Source of the DNA: an uncultured Clostridia bacterium
GTDB lineage: Bacteria > Bacillota > Clostridia > TANB77 > CAG-508
Direction: 5' to 3'
DNA: 11,865 nt
Assembly (NCBI GenBank): GCA_948676835.1
Contig: CAPOZU010000026.1
Span: forward strand, 1 to 11,865
This document shows, piece after piece, positions 1 through 6,281 of the stretch (the stretch's first letter is position 1; each line of letters opens with the position of its first letter). The translations under genes and the position numbers were made by a program. The notes beneath the pieces are model-generated. The model saw nothing but the letters and a program-made list of their open reading frames with translations, was not told the DNA's origin and ran no database searches.

Positions 1-552
1 GATATTAGTATAATTTGTGAAGAACTTGGAATATATGAAGCTGATTTATACGAAAATGATAATATTAGAACAATGCAACATAACAAATCTAGAAATCCAT
101 TTAATACAGATAAATTGTATGTATATTTTAATGCTTATAATTTTAGAACAAAGAAATTTGCACCTGATAAATACATATTAGAACTAGAGCAAAAACAAAA
201 TATTTGTAAAGCAAAGTTTGTAGATTATCACGATAAAAGAATATACTCAGAGGGTTACTTAATATGTAATGATGAAATTGTATTTGTTGTGATGGAAAAT
301 TATAGACCAACAAGCACTCGTATAGATGTTCCTGTTATTGAAATAAATATTTGCAATGGCACAGATGGATTAATGCTTGGGGGATATTTTGGAACAAATG
401 CAAAATGTGAGCCAAGTTTAAGAAAATGTTATGTTTCAAAGAAAAATGTTGATTTTACTGATGAAATGTTTGAGCAATTAAAATTAAATGAAAATGAACA
501 AGAGATATTAAGTAAGCAAAATGCTTTGTATTTAGATATTTTTAATATATAA
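1..552 (+). CDS. XRE-family regulator, C-terminal part (cut by window edge)
   Basis: The frame is open from base 1, so the N-terminus lies outside the window; the ATG at 73 is internal, not the real start. The first residues (DISIICEELGIYEADLYEND) look like the end of an XRE helix-turn-helix domain. The rest is a roughly 150-residue C-terminal domain that clearly matches the whole C-terminal half of the regulator at 8064-8777: both have a (K)NPF segment, an ENY(R/K)P motif, a G(T)(D/N)(G/E)LMLG motif and P-S-x-R-K-C-x-(V/I)-S-K-K near the end. The stop lies 19 bp before the SAP-domain gene, so these two and the DUF4236 gene probably form one operon. By inference it is the repressor or sensor of that cassette; the ligand and function of the C-terminal domain are unknown to me. 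Confidence 0.75.
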   Translation, partial: DISIICEELGIYEADLYENDNIRTMQHNKSRNPFNTDKLYVYFNAYNFRTKKFAPDKYILELEQKQNICKAKFVDYHDKRIYSEGYLICNDEIVFVVMENYRPTSTRIDVPVIEINICNGTDGLMLGGYFGTNAKCEPSLRKCYVSKKNVDFTDEMFEQLKLNENEQEILSKQNALYLDIFNI

Positions 553-571
553 TAAATTAGAGGTTATAATT

Positions 572-1753
572 ATGGGATTATTAGATATTTTTAAGAAAAG
601 AAAACAGACCAAAGAAAATGAAAATACACAAAAAAAGCCGAAAGTAAAATTTACAGGACCATTTGTTAATTCTAATACTATATCAGCAGATGAAAAAAGT
701 TTTTATCAGCCAGATGAATATTATACTTTGGAAGCATATGCAGGAACATCTATGGCTGAAAAAGTAATTACATTTGAGGAAAGAAAAAAAACTACTTATC
801 CTTCTAAAAATGGATTATATATTGCTGAAATAATGTTATTAGAATATTGTAACAGTGGAAATTATCCTAAACCTACAAATGGATATCCAGGATTTTGGTG
901 GTTCAAATATGGAATTAGAGATATTGGTCATACTTTAGAAAGTCTTGAAAATAGAGGGTTTCTAAAATGGGCAACAAAATTTGAAATTCTAAAAAGCCTA
1001 AAAGTAAGTGAATTAAAGGATATTGCATCTACATTAAATTTGAAAGTAAATCAAAATAAAGAAAAATTAATTGAAGATATAAAGAAAAATGCAAAAGAAG
1101 CAGATTTACCTGATGTATATTTTTCAAAAAAATATACATTAACCGAGTTAGGAAAAGAAGAATTGAAAGAAAATGAATATATTGTATATATGCACAAAAA
1201 TAAATATAAAACAAGAGATGATGCACCAGAGAATTTAAGTTTTACAGTATGGGATATAAATAGATTACTTGTAGATAAAGATATGTCAAATTGGAGAACA
1301 ATAGTGGCAGATATAGAACAAAAACGCATAGGAATTAGGATAGCAGATAAAATTAATAATAATAATGAAATTTATCCCAATAAGATAAAAAGTGAAAATG
1401 TATATACTGGAGAAGAAATTTTATCTTATATATATTCTATAATGCCAAAAGTTAAAGAGGCATCAAAGAAAAAGGGGGATGGATATAACGAAGAAATAGA
1501 AGGATTAAGTTATAAAGGTATAGATGATAAAAAAGCATTATACTATTTATATATATCAATGGAAAAGAAATTTGATGCACCAGCACTTTACAAGGAAACA
1601 GCTAAAATCTTAAGAAAGTATAAGTTATATGAAGAAGAATTAAAAGTTATAGAAAATGGATTAAAAAACATAAATGCTAATAGTTCTTACACAGAATTGA
1701 TAGAAAGAAAAAATAAAATAAAGAATATTATAGCCAAAAACAAAGGTGTGTAA
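572..1753 (+). CDS. SAP-domain protein with winged-helix-like N-terminal region
   Basis: 393 residues; the start is supported by AGAGG eight bases upstream. Residues 1-12 (MGLLDIFKKRKQ) form a short amphipathic basic helix. Residues about 110-134 (FKYGIRDIGHTLESLENRGF) resemble a winged-helix segment. Residues about 140-173 fit the SAP motif (LKSLKVSELKDIASTLNLK, then NKEKLIEDI), a small helix-extension-helix fold that usually binds DNA. The C-terminal third is lysine-rich and helical, with a short TPR-like stretch (DKKALYYLYISMEKKFDAPA). It is preceded by the XRE gene (19 bp) and followed by the DUF4236 gene (28 bp), so it is probably co-transcribed with both. SAP proteins of this shape occur in Firmicute mobile elements, but no enzymatic motif is visible. 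DNA binding is inferred; the biological role is unknown. Confidence 0.7.
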   Translation: MGLLDIFKKRKQTKENENTQKKPKVKFTGPFVNSNTISADEKSFYQPDEYYTLEAYAGTSMAEKVITFEERKKTTYPSKNGLYIAEIMLLEYCNSGNYPKPTNGYPGFWWFKYGIRDIGHTLESLENRGFLKWATKFEILKSLKVSELKDIASTLNLKVNQNKEKLIEDIKKNAKEADLPDVYFSKKYTLTELGKEELKENEYIVYMHKNKYKTRDDAPENLSFTVWDINRLLVDKDMSNWRTIVADIEQKRIGIRIADKINNNNEIYPNKIKSENVYTGEEILSYIYSIMPKVKEASKKKGDGYNEEIEGLSYKGIDDKKALYYLYISMEKKFDAPALYKETAKILRKYKLYEEELKVIENGLKNINANSSYTELIERKNKIKNIIAKNKGV

Positions 1754-1781
1754 AATTTATAATAATTGAAAGGATTAAAAT

Positions 1782-3443
1782 ATGGACTGGAGATATAGAA
1801 AAAGTATTAACCTTGGTGGTGGATTTAGAATTAATTTAAGTAAATCAGGTATAGGATATAGCTGGGGAGTAAAGGGATACAGAGTTACAAAAACTGCAAA
1901 TGGGAAAATAAGAAGAACCTATTCTATTCCTGGCACAGGAATATCTTATGTAGAAGATACTCCAAAAACTAAAAAAGTTATTCCAAAGCAAACAGATGCT
2001 AGGACATTGACTATTGGAGATACTACTTATTTTAAAAGTGAAAATTTGGACGAAATGTCTAAAAACGATATTGTTCTTGAAAAATTAGATAATATACATA
2101 AATTAAATTATATAGCCAATATTTTATGTATGTTAATAGTTTTCATCCCAATAGGATTGATAATAAAGGGAATTATTGCATTATATGGCAAAATTTACTT
2201 AGATTATGAATTTGATGGATATAGTGAAGAAAAAAATAATGTTTTAAATACCATAATAGAAGAAATGAATAAAAATCAAAAAATCTGGAGAGTAAATACA
2301 TCAGTAAAAAATGCTGACCTAAAATATTCTTCAGGTGCTACTAATTCTATCACAAGAACAAAGATAAAAATATATAAAGGTACTCCGTGGTATCTTAAAT
2401 CAAATGTTGATGTTTATTATATTTCAATTGGTAATGAAAAAGTATATTTAACACCTGATAGAATAATAATTTTTAAGGGGTTTAAAGTTAGAGGGTGTAA
2501 ATACAATAATCTTGATTTTGATATTTCTAATTCGAGGTATATTGAAGAAGAAGTTGTTCCAAAAGATGCAAAAATAATTTCATATACTTGGAAATATGTA
2601 AATAAAAATGGTGGACCTGATAAAAGATTTAATAATAATAGACAATTACCTATATGTGATTATGGTAGATTATCTGTTACTTCAAACGAGGGTATTAATT
2701 TTAGAATACAATGCTCTAATATATATATTATGGCAGAAGTATCAAAGCATTTAAATAAATTTGTGGAAATAATTAATAAAGAAATAAATAGTGAAAATAC
2801 ATATTATAATTTTGAAGAAGATGAAACTATAATATATAATGACAAAGAAGAAAAAATAGATAATAACGATAAAAACTTAACACAGGTAGAAGATAACAAA
2901 ATTCTTGAAGAAAACGAAAATATTATAGATGAGCCAAATTTAAATAATACAGATATAGTTATAAAAAAAATTAAAAAAGGATTGAAAATGATTGGCTTGG
3001 GGGTAGAATTGTTTTTTGCATTTATATTTGTCATAATAAGTTTGGCAAATAATATGTTTTTTGCAGGAATTTGCTGGATTATATTTGGGAGTTTTTCAAT
3101 TATAGCATATAAAAAACATAAAGTACAATATAGAATTATAAATATTATAATATTTTTTGTGGCTTTTTGTATTCTTATATTATGTGCTCCTAAAGCATAT
3201 AATGGAAAATACAAGTCTAATTCAAATAATACGCAGATAATATTAAATAACAATAAAGCAGAAATAATATTAGAAAACGGAGTAAAATTAAGTGGAAATA
3301 TTACATATAAGATTAAAGATAATAAAATCGAAATTAGTGTAAATATAAAGGAAAATAATACTAATTTTTACTACATATTTGATAGAGATAATGAAAACCT
3401 TCTTGAAAATGAAAATATATATTATATGATAGAAAAAAATTAA
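1782..3443 (+). CDS. DUF4236-domain membrane protein
   Basis: 553 residues, start supported by GAAAGGA about 7 bases upstream. Residues 3-57 are a typical DUF4236 domain (WRYRKSINLGGGFRINLSKS, then RRTYSIPGTGISY). One hydrophobic segment spans about 108-136. A soluble domain (about 145-345) contains VPKDAKIISYTWKYVNKNGG and NRQLPICDYG, a segment I recall as recurring in longer DUF4236 proteins. An acidic linker (about 350-395) follows, then three membrane segments (about 405-423, 426-443, 451-469) and a C-terminal domain of about 80 residues with alternating strands (NKAEIILENGVKLSGNITYK). DUF4236 has no established function. It closes the XRE-SAP-DUF4236 operon. I see no terminator directly after the stop, so transcripts may run into the small RNA at 3507-3592. 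Confidence 0.8.
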   Translation: MDWRYRKSINLGGGFRINLSKSGIGYSWGVKGYRVTKTANGKIRRTYSIPGTGISYVEDTPKTKKVIPKQTDARTLTIGDTTYFKSENLDEMSKNDIVLEKLDNIHKLNYIANILCMLIVFIPIGLIIKGIIALYGKIYLDYEFDGYSEEKNNVLNTIIEEMNKNQKIWRVNTSVKNADLKYSSGATNSITRTKIKIYKGTPWYLKSNVDVYYISIGNEKVYLTPDRIIIFKGFKVRGCKYNNLDFDISNSRYIEEEVVPKDAKIISYTWKYVNKNGGPDKRFNNNRQLPICDYGRLSVTSNEGINFRIQCSNIYIMAEVSKHLNKFVEIINKEINSENTYYNFEEDETIIYNDKEEKIDNNDKNLTQVEDNKILEENENIIDEPNLNNTDIVIKKIKKGLKMIGLGVELFFAFIFVIISLANNMFFAGICWIIFGSFSIIAYKKHKVQYRIINIIIFFVAFCILILCAPKAYNGKYKSNSNNTQIILNNNKAEIILENGVKLSGNITYKIKDNKIEISVNIKENNTNFYYIFDRDNENLLENENIYYMIEKN

Positions 3444-3471
3444 ATTATGCAACAGATATTAATTCATTCAT

Positions 3472-3500
3472 TTGACAATATATAAAAAAGTGTGTATAAT
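3472..3500 (+). promoter_or_regulatory. Consensus SigA promoter of the antitoxin RNA candidate
   Basis: TTGACA (3472-3477), a 17-bp spacer and TATAAT (3495-3500) match the consensus exactly. The predicted start is about 3506-3508. No open reading frame with a ribosome binding site follows before the terminator at 3550-3592, so the product is most likely a short RNA. Confidence 0.85.
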
Positions 3501-3506
3501 AAAGAT

Positions 3507-3592
3507 AGGAAGTAAACATACAGAAATGTATGTTGCCAATATAATTAGCAAAACACTACATTGCCGTGCAAAGCAAAATGTAGTGTTTTTAT
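3507..3592 (+). ncRNA. Putative antitoxin small RNA (type I toxin-antitoxin)
   Basis: A transcript of about 86 nt is bounded by the consensus promoter and a strong terminator. Its 5' part holds an 8-bp stem AACATACA (3515-3522) / TGTATGTT (3527-3534) closed by a GAAA tetraloop. Its 3' terminator hairpin lies next to and convergent with the stop codon of the small hydrophobic peptide gene on the minus strand. The two RNAs are therefore complementary through the terminator stem and loop, as in Enterococcus par (Fst) and TxpA/RatA modules. The role as antitoxin is inferred from this layout. Confidence 0.65.
3550..3592 (+). terminator. Rho-independent terminator shared by the convergent RNAs
   Basis: A 13-bp stem, AAAACACTACATT (3550-3562) with AATGTAGTGTTTT (3577-3589), is followed by a T-rich tail on the plus strand. 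Read on the minus strand the same hairpin is followed only by TTTTGCTAA, a weaker tail. The plus RNA should therefore end cleanly here, while the toxin mRNA may partly read through. Confidence 0.8.
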
Positions 3593-3697
3593 TTATTCCT
3601 TATTTATCCACATTATGTATATAACTGTCAATAAGGCTACGTTTATAGTGGCTGAAACCATAAATCCTATAATTAGGAATAGTAAAAAATCTACCAT
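3593..3697 (-). CDS. 34-residue hydrophobic peptide, putative type I toxin
   Basis: ATG at 3697-3695, stop TAA at 3595-3593. The ribosome binding site GAGGTGGTG sits just upstream and is preceded by an extended hairpin: CACTTT and CATAGC pair with GCTATG and AAAGTG at about 3708-3742. The peptide starts MVDFLLFLIIGFMVSATI and ends with the polar tail WINKE, so it is essentially one membrane-spanning helix. Size, single helix, short charged tail, own promoter (TTGAAT-17-TATAAT) and a convergent antisense RNA with a shared terminator all fit membrane-acting type I toxins of the Fst/TxpA kind. The N-terminus also resembles the small DUF3789 proteins of Firmicute mobile elements. It lies between the operon of element 1 and mob, a usual place for an addiction module. 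Toxicity is inferred, not shown. Confidence 0.65.
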   Translation of the reverse strand: MVDFLLFLIIGFMVSATINVALLTVIYIMWINKE

Positions 3698-3782
3698 AAA
3701 CACCACCTCACTTTCTCATAGCAAAGGCTATGTAGTAAAGTGGCAACACACATCTGCTTTTTATTCACTTCCTATGAAAAGC

Positions 3783-3811
3783 ATTATACAGTATAATTAT
3801 ACAAAATTCAA
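3783..3811 (-). promoter_or_regulatory. SigA promoter of the toxin mRNA
   Basis: On the minus strand TTGAAT (3811-3806), a 17-bp spacer and TATAAT (3788-3783). The predicted start is about 3776, giving a leader of about 78 nt before the peptide's ATG. Confidence 0.75.
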
Positions 3812-3821
3812 TAAGACAAAC

Positions 3822-4772
3822 TTATTTTTCCATATTTTTTACAAAATTATCAACTAATCTTTTAAAACTGTCTAAAGGAAAATTAAAAAGGTGTTTTACA
3901 ACTTCAAAAGTTTTATTTATGTAATTCTTTAATTTATGATTTTCTCTTTTTAATTCTTGATTTTTATATTGCAAATCAGTATTTTGCTTTTGTAATTTAT
4001 TCACGGTTTCTATTGCAGTATAAGACTTGCTTAAATGCAATTTTAGTCTATTTACATATTTAACTAATTCTTTATTTTGTGCTAAAATTAAAGTTGTATT
4101 TTTAGTTTCTAATGGTTGTATTTCTTCTTGCATTAATTCATATTTTATATTTTCATAGTTGGTAATCTGCTTTAATTTTTCCGTGCTTAAATGTTCGACT
4201 TCTTGTTCTTTTCCTCTTTCTAAATCAAATCCATTTTCAGTAATATATTTATAGAAATTATCTTGTAACCTTTTATAACTGTCTTTACCTTTCCAATATT
4301 CGCTACAAGCAATTTTTTTGACTTGATTACCGTTTTTATCTTTAGTTTGGATAACTGGAACAAATACTAAATGCAAATGGGGTGTACTTTCATCTAAATG
4401 AACTTTTGCAGATAAAATATATTGTTCTCCTAGATTTTTATAATTTGAAACAAAATTATAGGCAGTTTGAAAATATCTTTTTGTTTCTTCTTCGCCAATT
4501 TTTTCAAAGAATTCTTTGTCAGAAGTAATAATAAATTCACAAGCTAAATTAGTATAACTTGTTATTCTACATTTCAAATCGTTAGCTTTTATAAGTTCGT
4601 TAATAGCTTTTGAGTAAGTAGTAATGCATTGTTTAATCGAATAATTTTTTATAGAATTACTTTTGTTAATGTTTTTATTAGAATAGTTTATATTTTTTCT
4701 TTCGTTATGTTTGTATAATCCTGCAAGATTATCTTTTTTGTAGTTAGCATTTCTAATTATTGCATAACTCAT
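3822..4772 (-). CDS. mob: MobV-family relaxase (Mob_Pre)
   Basis: 316 residues. It nicks one strand at oriT and pilots it during mobilization by a helper conjugative element. Residues 1-25 match pMV158 MobM closely, with the HNER motif placing His22 at the position of the MobM catalytic histidine. Residues 69-100 contain CEFIITSDKEFFEKIGEEET, also MobM-like. The metal-binding motif HLDESTPHLH is at 125-134. The region after about 195 is a predicted coiled coil, rich in K, E, Q and N. MobM-type proteins often exceed 400 residues, so this is a short form that keeps the full relaxase domain. The start is supported by AAAAGGA about 8-10 bases upstream. Its own oriT lies less than 90 bp upstream. 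Its 3' end converges on the toxin promoter. Confidence 0.93.
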   Translation of the reverse strand: MSYAIIRNANYKKDNLAGLYKHNERKNINYSNKNINKSNSIKNYSIKQCITTYSKAINELIKANDLKCRITSYTNLACEFIITSDKEFFEKIGEEETKRYFQTAYNFVSNYKNLGEQYILSAKVHLDESTPHLHLVFVPVIQTKDKNGNQVKKIACSEYWKGKDSYKRLQDNFYKYITENGFDLERGKEQEVEHLSTEKLKQITNYENIKYELMQEEIQPLETKNTTLILAQNKELVKYVNRLKLHLSKSYTAIETVNKLQKQNTDLQYKNQELKRENHKLKNYINKTFEVVKHLFNFPLDSFKRLVDNFVKNMEK

Positions 4773-4791
4773 TTTTTATAATCCTTTTCTT

Positions 4792-4851
4792 TTAAGATAG
4801 CCTTCGAAGGCTTAACAAAATAAATACCTCCTTTGATTTTGCTATGTCAAA
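4792..4851 (-). promoter_or_regulatory. mob leader: promoter or short leader peptide with palindrome
   Basis: Two readings are possible. TTGACA (4851-4846), 18 bp and TATTTA could be the mob promoter, lying 8 bp beyond the oriT palindrome. Alternatively AAAGGAGG (4834-4827) is an excellent ribosome binding site eight bases before a TTG codon (4818-4816) that opens an 8-codon frame (MLSLRRLS, stop 4794-4792). The coding part of that frame lies over the perfect palindrome AGCCTTCGAAGGCT. The sequence alone does not decide between them. Confidence 0.4.
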
Positions 4852-4858
4852 CTTTCTT

Positions 4859-4882
4859 GAAGTTCTAACACACTAGAACTTC
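4859..4882 (-). other. oriT of MobV type (nic region)
   Basis: On the minus strand 9-bp arms GAAGTTCTA and TAGAACTTC flank GTGTGT. The core TAGTGTGTTA is the same as I recall for the pMV158/pUB110 family nick region (TAGTGTG/TTA), where arms flank the same six bases. By analogy the nick falls between 4869 and 4868. The right arm can alternatively pair with GAAGTTCT at 4886-4893, giving overlapping, mutually exclusive hairpins as described for pMV158 oriT. Its place directly upstream of mob is the usual one. Confidence 0.8.
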
Positions 4883-5165
4883 GCAGAAGTTCTGTGTGAT
4901 TAAGGACAACTAAAGTTTTCCTTAATAATCCTTTTTCACGATTAAATATTCATATTTGTTGTGATCTTTTTACAAAGAACAACAAATAACATAAACTTTT
5001 AAAGTTTATTTGAATATTATAATCGTGTTATAACAATATTGGCATATTGTTATAATGCAGTTTAGCTTAACAGCTAAACTGATGAGAAACCTTACTCGGT
5101 TTCTCAAACTCTTCCACGATAACCCATAAAAATATCAAAATAAAATTTTGACATTTTTATAGGTT
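4859..5165 (-). other. Multi-hairpin module attached to oriT, copy A
   Basis: Ordered hairpins, coordinates on the plus strand: P1 4869-4898 (CACAC, bulged T, AGAACTTC pairing onward), P2 4899-4926 (ATTAAGGA/TCCTTAAT), P3 4937-5027 (CACGATT..AATCGTG with AATATTCA/TGAATATT and further internal hairpins), two extra hairpins at 5028-5055 and 5058-5081, P4 5084-5105 (GAGAAACC/GGTTTCTC), the unpaired CAAACTCTTCCAC, and P5 5121-5165. The same order recurs in reverse orientation at 11547-11787 with compensatory changes. No reading frame of note lies here. It may be a single-strand origin read on the transferred strand, or a structured RNA upstream of mob. Confidence 0.65.
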
Positions 5166-5202
5166 TAGCCACATATAGCAAAATATATTAGCAAAGTATT
5201 AC

Positions 5203-5231
5203 TTGAATAAAATTATTGATTACTGTATAAT
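5203..5231 (+). promoter_or_regulatory. Outward-facing promoter next to the attachment site
   Basis: TTGAAT (5203-5208), a 17-bp spacer and TATAAT (5226-5231). It faces the attachment site and terminator; no convincing gene lies between. A long-range hairpin, 5179-5190 with 5237-5248, brackets it. In an excised circle such a promoter would read across the joined att site into the other end of the element. Confidence 0.55.
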
Positions 5232-5317
5232 AGCTATAATATATTTTGTAAATTCTAGTATCACTCATAAAATTAGAGTAAATTTATATGCCTTTAAGAG
5301 TGATTAACTGCAAAATT

Positions 5318-5387
5318 GTCAACATTTCTGTCAACAAAATGAAGAAAACTGTTGATATATAAAGGAGAACTTTTGTCACCTCCACCA
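5318..5387 (+). other. Probable attachment site with tmRNA/tRNA 3' end
   Basis: GTCACCTCCACCA ends at 5387: a seven-base acceptor strand CACCTCC, discriminator A and CCA, as at the 3' end of tmRNA or an alanine-type tRNA. A terminator follows at once, as after such genes. The bases before it do not form a T-arm, so only the last 13-17 bases derive from the RNA gene, as expected for attR of an element inserted there. GTCAACA occurs twice (5318-5324, 5330-5336) and inverted as TGTTGA (5350-5355), resembling integrase arm or excisionase sites. The matching full RNA gene would lie outside the window. Confidence 0.45.
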
Positions 5388-5393
5388 AAAACT

Positions 5394-5425
5394 GATGAAT
5401 TTAAAGATAATTCATCTTTTTTTAT
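5394..5425 (+). terminator. Rho-independent terminator
   Basis: Stem GATGAATT (5394-5401) / AATTCATC (5409-5416) with a 7-base loop, followed by seven T and a further T-rich run. Confidence 0.8.
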
Positions 5426-5656
5426 TTTTATTCAAAAGTATTTGTAAGTATTGATACAGTTGATATATAAGCAATATTTCTCATTCAATCATATTTCAAA
5501 AATATTTAACATTATTGATTAATTTTTACTTTCTGCTCTCAAATTGCTCCCCAAAATTGCTCCCCTTATTTAAAATAGATTTATATATACTAATAAGCTA
5601 ATTTGTGATAATATAAATAATTAGATAAATAGTAATTTGTACGAGGAGGATATACA
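5426..5656. repeat. Intergenic stretch with tandem AAATTGCTCCCC repeats
   Basis: AAATTGCTCCCC occurs at 5541-5552 and 5554-5565 (period 13). GTTGATATATAA at 5459-5470 repeats the same 12 bases found at 5351-5362, just left of the att core. These short direct repeats resemble integrase arm-type sites. The YdeI-like gene's ribosome binding site GAGGAGG is at the right end; I see no convincing promoter for it. Confidence 0.4.
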
Positions 5657-6217
5657 ATGAAAGATATAATCGAATTTGCTAATAGAGAAGAATTTAGAAA
5701 TTGGTTATTTGAAAATTGTTTATCAAAAGATGGTGTTTGGCTTTTATTTAGAAAATCTGGAGAGCCAAAAACAATAAAAGCAAATGAAGCACTTGAAGAA
5801 GCTCTATGCTTTGGATGGATTGATGGGCAAATGCAAAGTATTGATGATAAAACTTATAAAAAATATTTTTCTATGCGTAGAGATAATAGTAAATGGTCCG
5901 AAAAAAATAAAGCATTAACAAAAAGCCTTGAAGAACGAGGATTTATGACTGAATATGGTAGAAAGAAAATAGAAGAAGCAAAAAATAATGGGCAATGGAA
6001 TGCTCCAAAATCTATGGAAATAACAGAGAAACATATTTCAGAGTTATCTACTATATTAAAAGAATATGAACTTGCTTATACAAATTTTCAGTCAATGTCC
6101 CCATCAGTGAAGAAAACTTATGCTAAAGCCTATTTTGATGCCAAGACTGATGATGGAAGAAAAAAAAGAATTGCTTGGATGGTAGATAGACTTAATAAAA
6201 ATCTTAAACCAATGTAG
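5657..6217 (+). CDS. YdeI/OmpD-associated family protein
   Basis: 186 residues, about the usual length, with the strong site GAGGAGG before the ATG. Family-typical segments are SKDGVWLLFRKSG (23-35), NEALEEALCFGWIDGQ (43-58), a basic stretch with SMRRDNSKWSEKNKA (72-86) and GRKKIEEAKNNGQW (101-114). The C-terminal part ends with TDDGRKKRIAWMVDRL, the short helical tail common in this family. Members are often annotated as bacteriocin-protection or YdeI-like proteins; the molecular activity is not settled. It is cytosolic, with no signal peptide or membrane segment. A 64-bp gap separates it from the Nudix gene in the same direction, so they may be co-transcribed, though nothing links the functions. 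Confidence 0.85.
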   Translation: MKDIIEFANREEFRNWLFENCLSKDGVWLLFRKSGEPKTIKANEALEEALCFGWIDGQMQSIDDKTYKKYFSMRRDNSKWSEKNKALTKSLEERGFMTEYGRKKIEEAKNNGQWNAPKSMEITEKHISELSTILKEYELAYTNFQSMSPSVKKTYAKAYFDAKTDDGRKKRIAWMVDRLNKNLKPM

Positions 6218-6281
6218 TAAATAATAAATTACAATTTTATAGTTTGAAAGATTTATAGTAAGTTGTGGGGAGAGGTAATGT

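Larger units (their letters stand above)
3505..3775. repeat. Inverted repeat at the 5' ends of both toxin-antitoxin RNAs
   Basis: The left arm holds ATAGGAAGT (3505-3513) and TGTATGTTGCCA (3527-3538). The right arm, read on the minus strand, holds ATAGGAAGT (3775-3767) and TGTGTGTTGCCA (3752-3741), with nearly the same gap. Both RNAs thus start with almost the same sequence. A toxin mRNA that ran past the terminator would have 5' and 3' ends complementary to each other. Confidence 0.6.

Noticed and set aside
1029..1329. Two minus-strand frames inside the SAP-domain gene
   Set aside because: Both lie opposite a well-supported gene and have the low-complexity F/L/S/I composition of antisense frames.
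2804..3253. A 149-codon minus-strand frame inside the DUF4236 gene
   Set aside because: It is the antisense shadow of an AT-rich membrane-protein gene, with no ribosome binding site or recognisable domain.
3561..3857. A 98-codon plus-strand frame over the toxin-antitoxin locus
   Set aside because: It has no ribosome binding site, starts inside a terminator hairpin, and is antisense to the better-supported peptide gene and the end of mob.
4859..5165. CRISPR array or integron-like attC reading of the hairpin region
   Set aside because: The hairpins differ from each other, there are no regular repeats and spacers, and no Cas or integron integrase gene is nearby.
5365..5387. A complete tRNA gene ending at 5387
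   Set aside because: The bases before the acceptor strand do not form a T-loop or T-stem, and no matching 5' acceptor strand or anticodon arm is found upstream.
5373..5447. A 24-codon TTG frame after AAAGGAG running through the att core and terminator
   Set aside because: The frame runs through a terminator stem and T-tract, and its PPP-rich start is explained by the CACCTCCACCA sequence of an RNA gene end.
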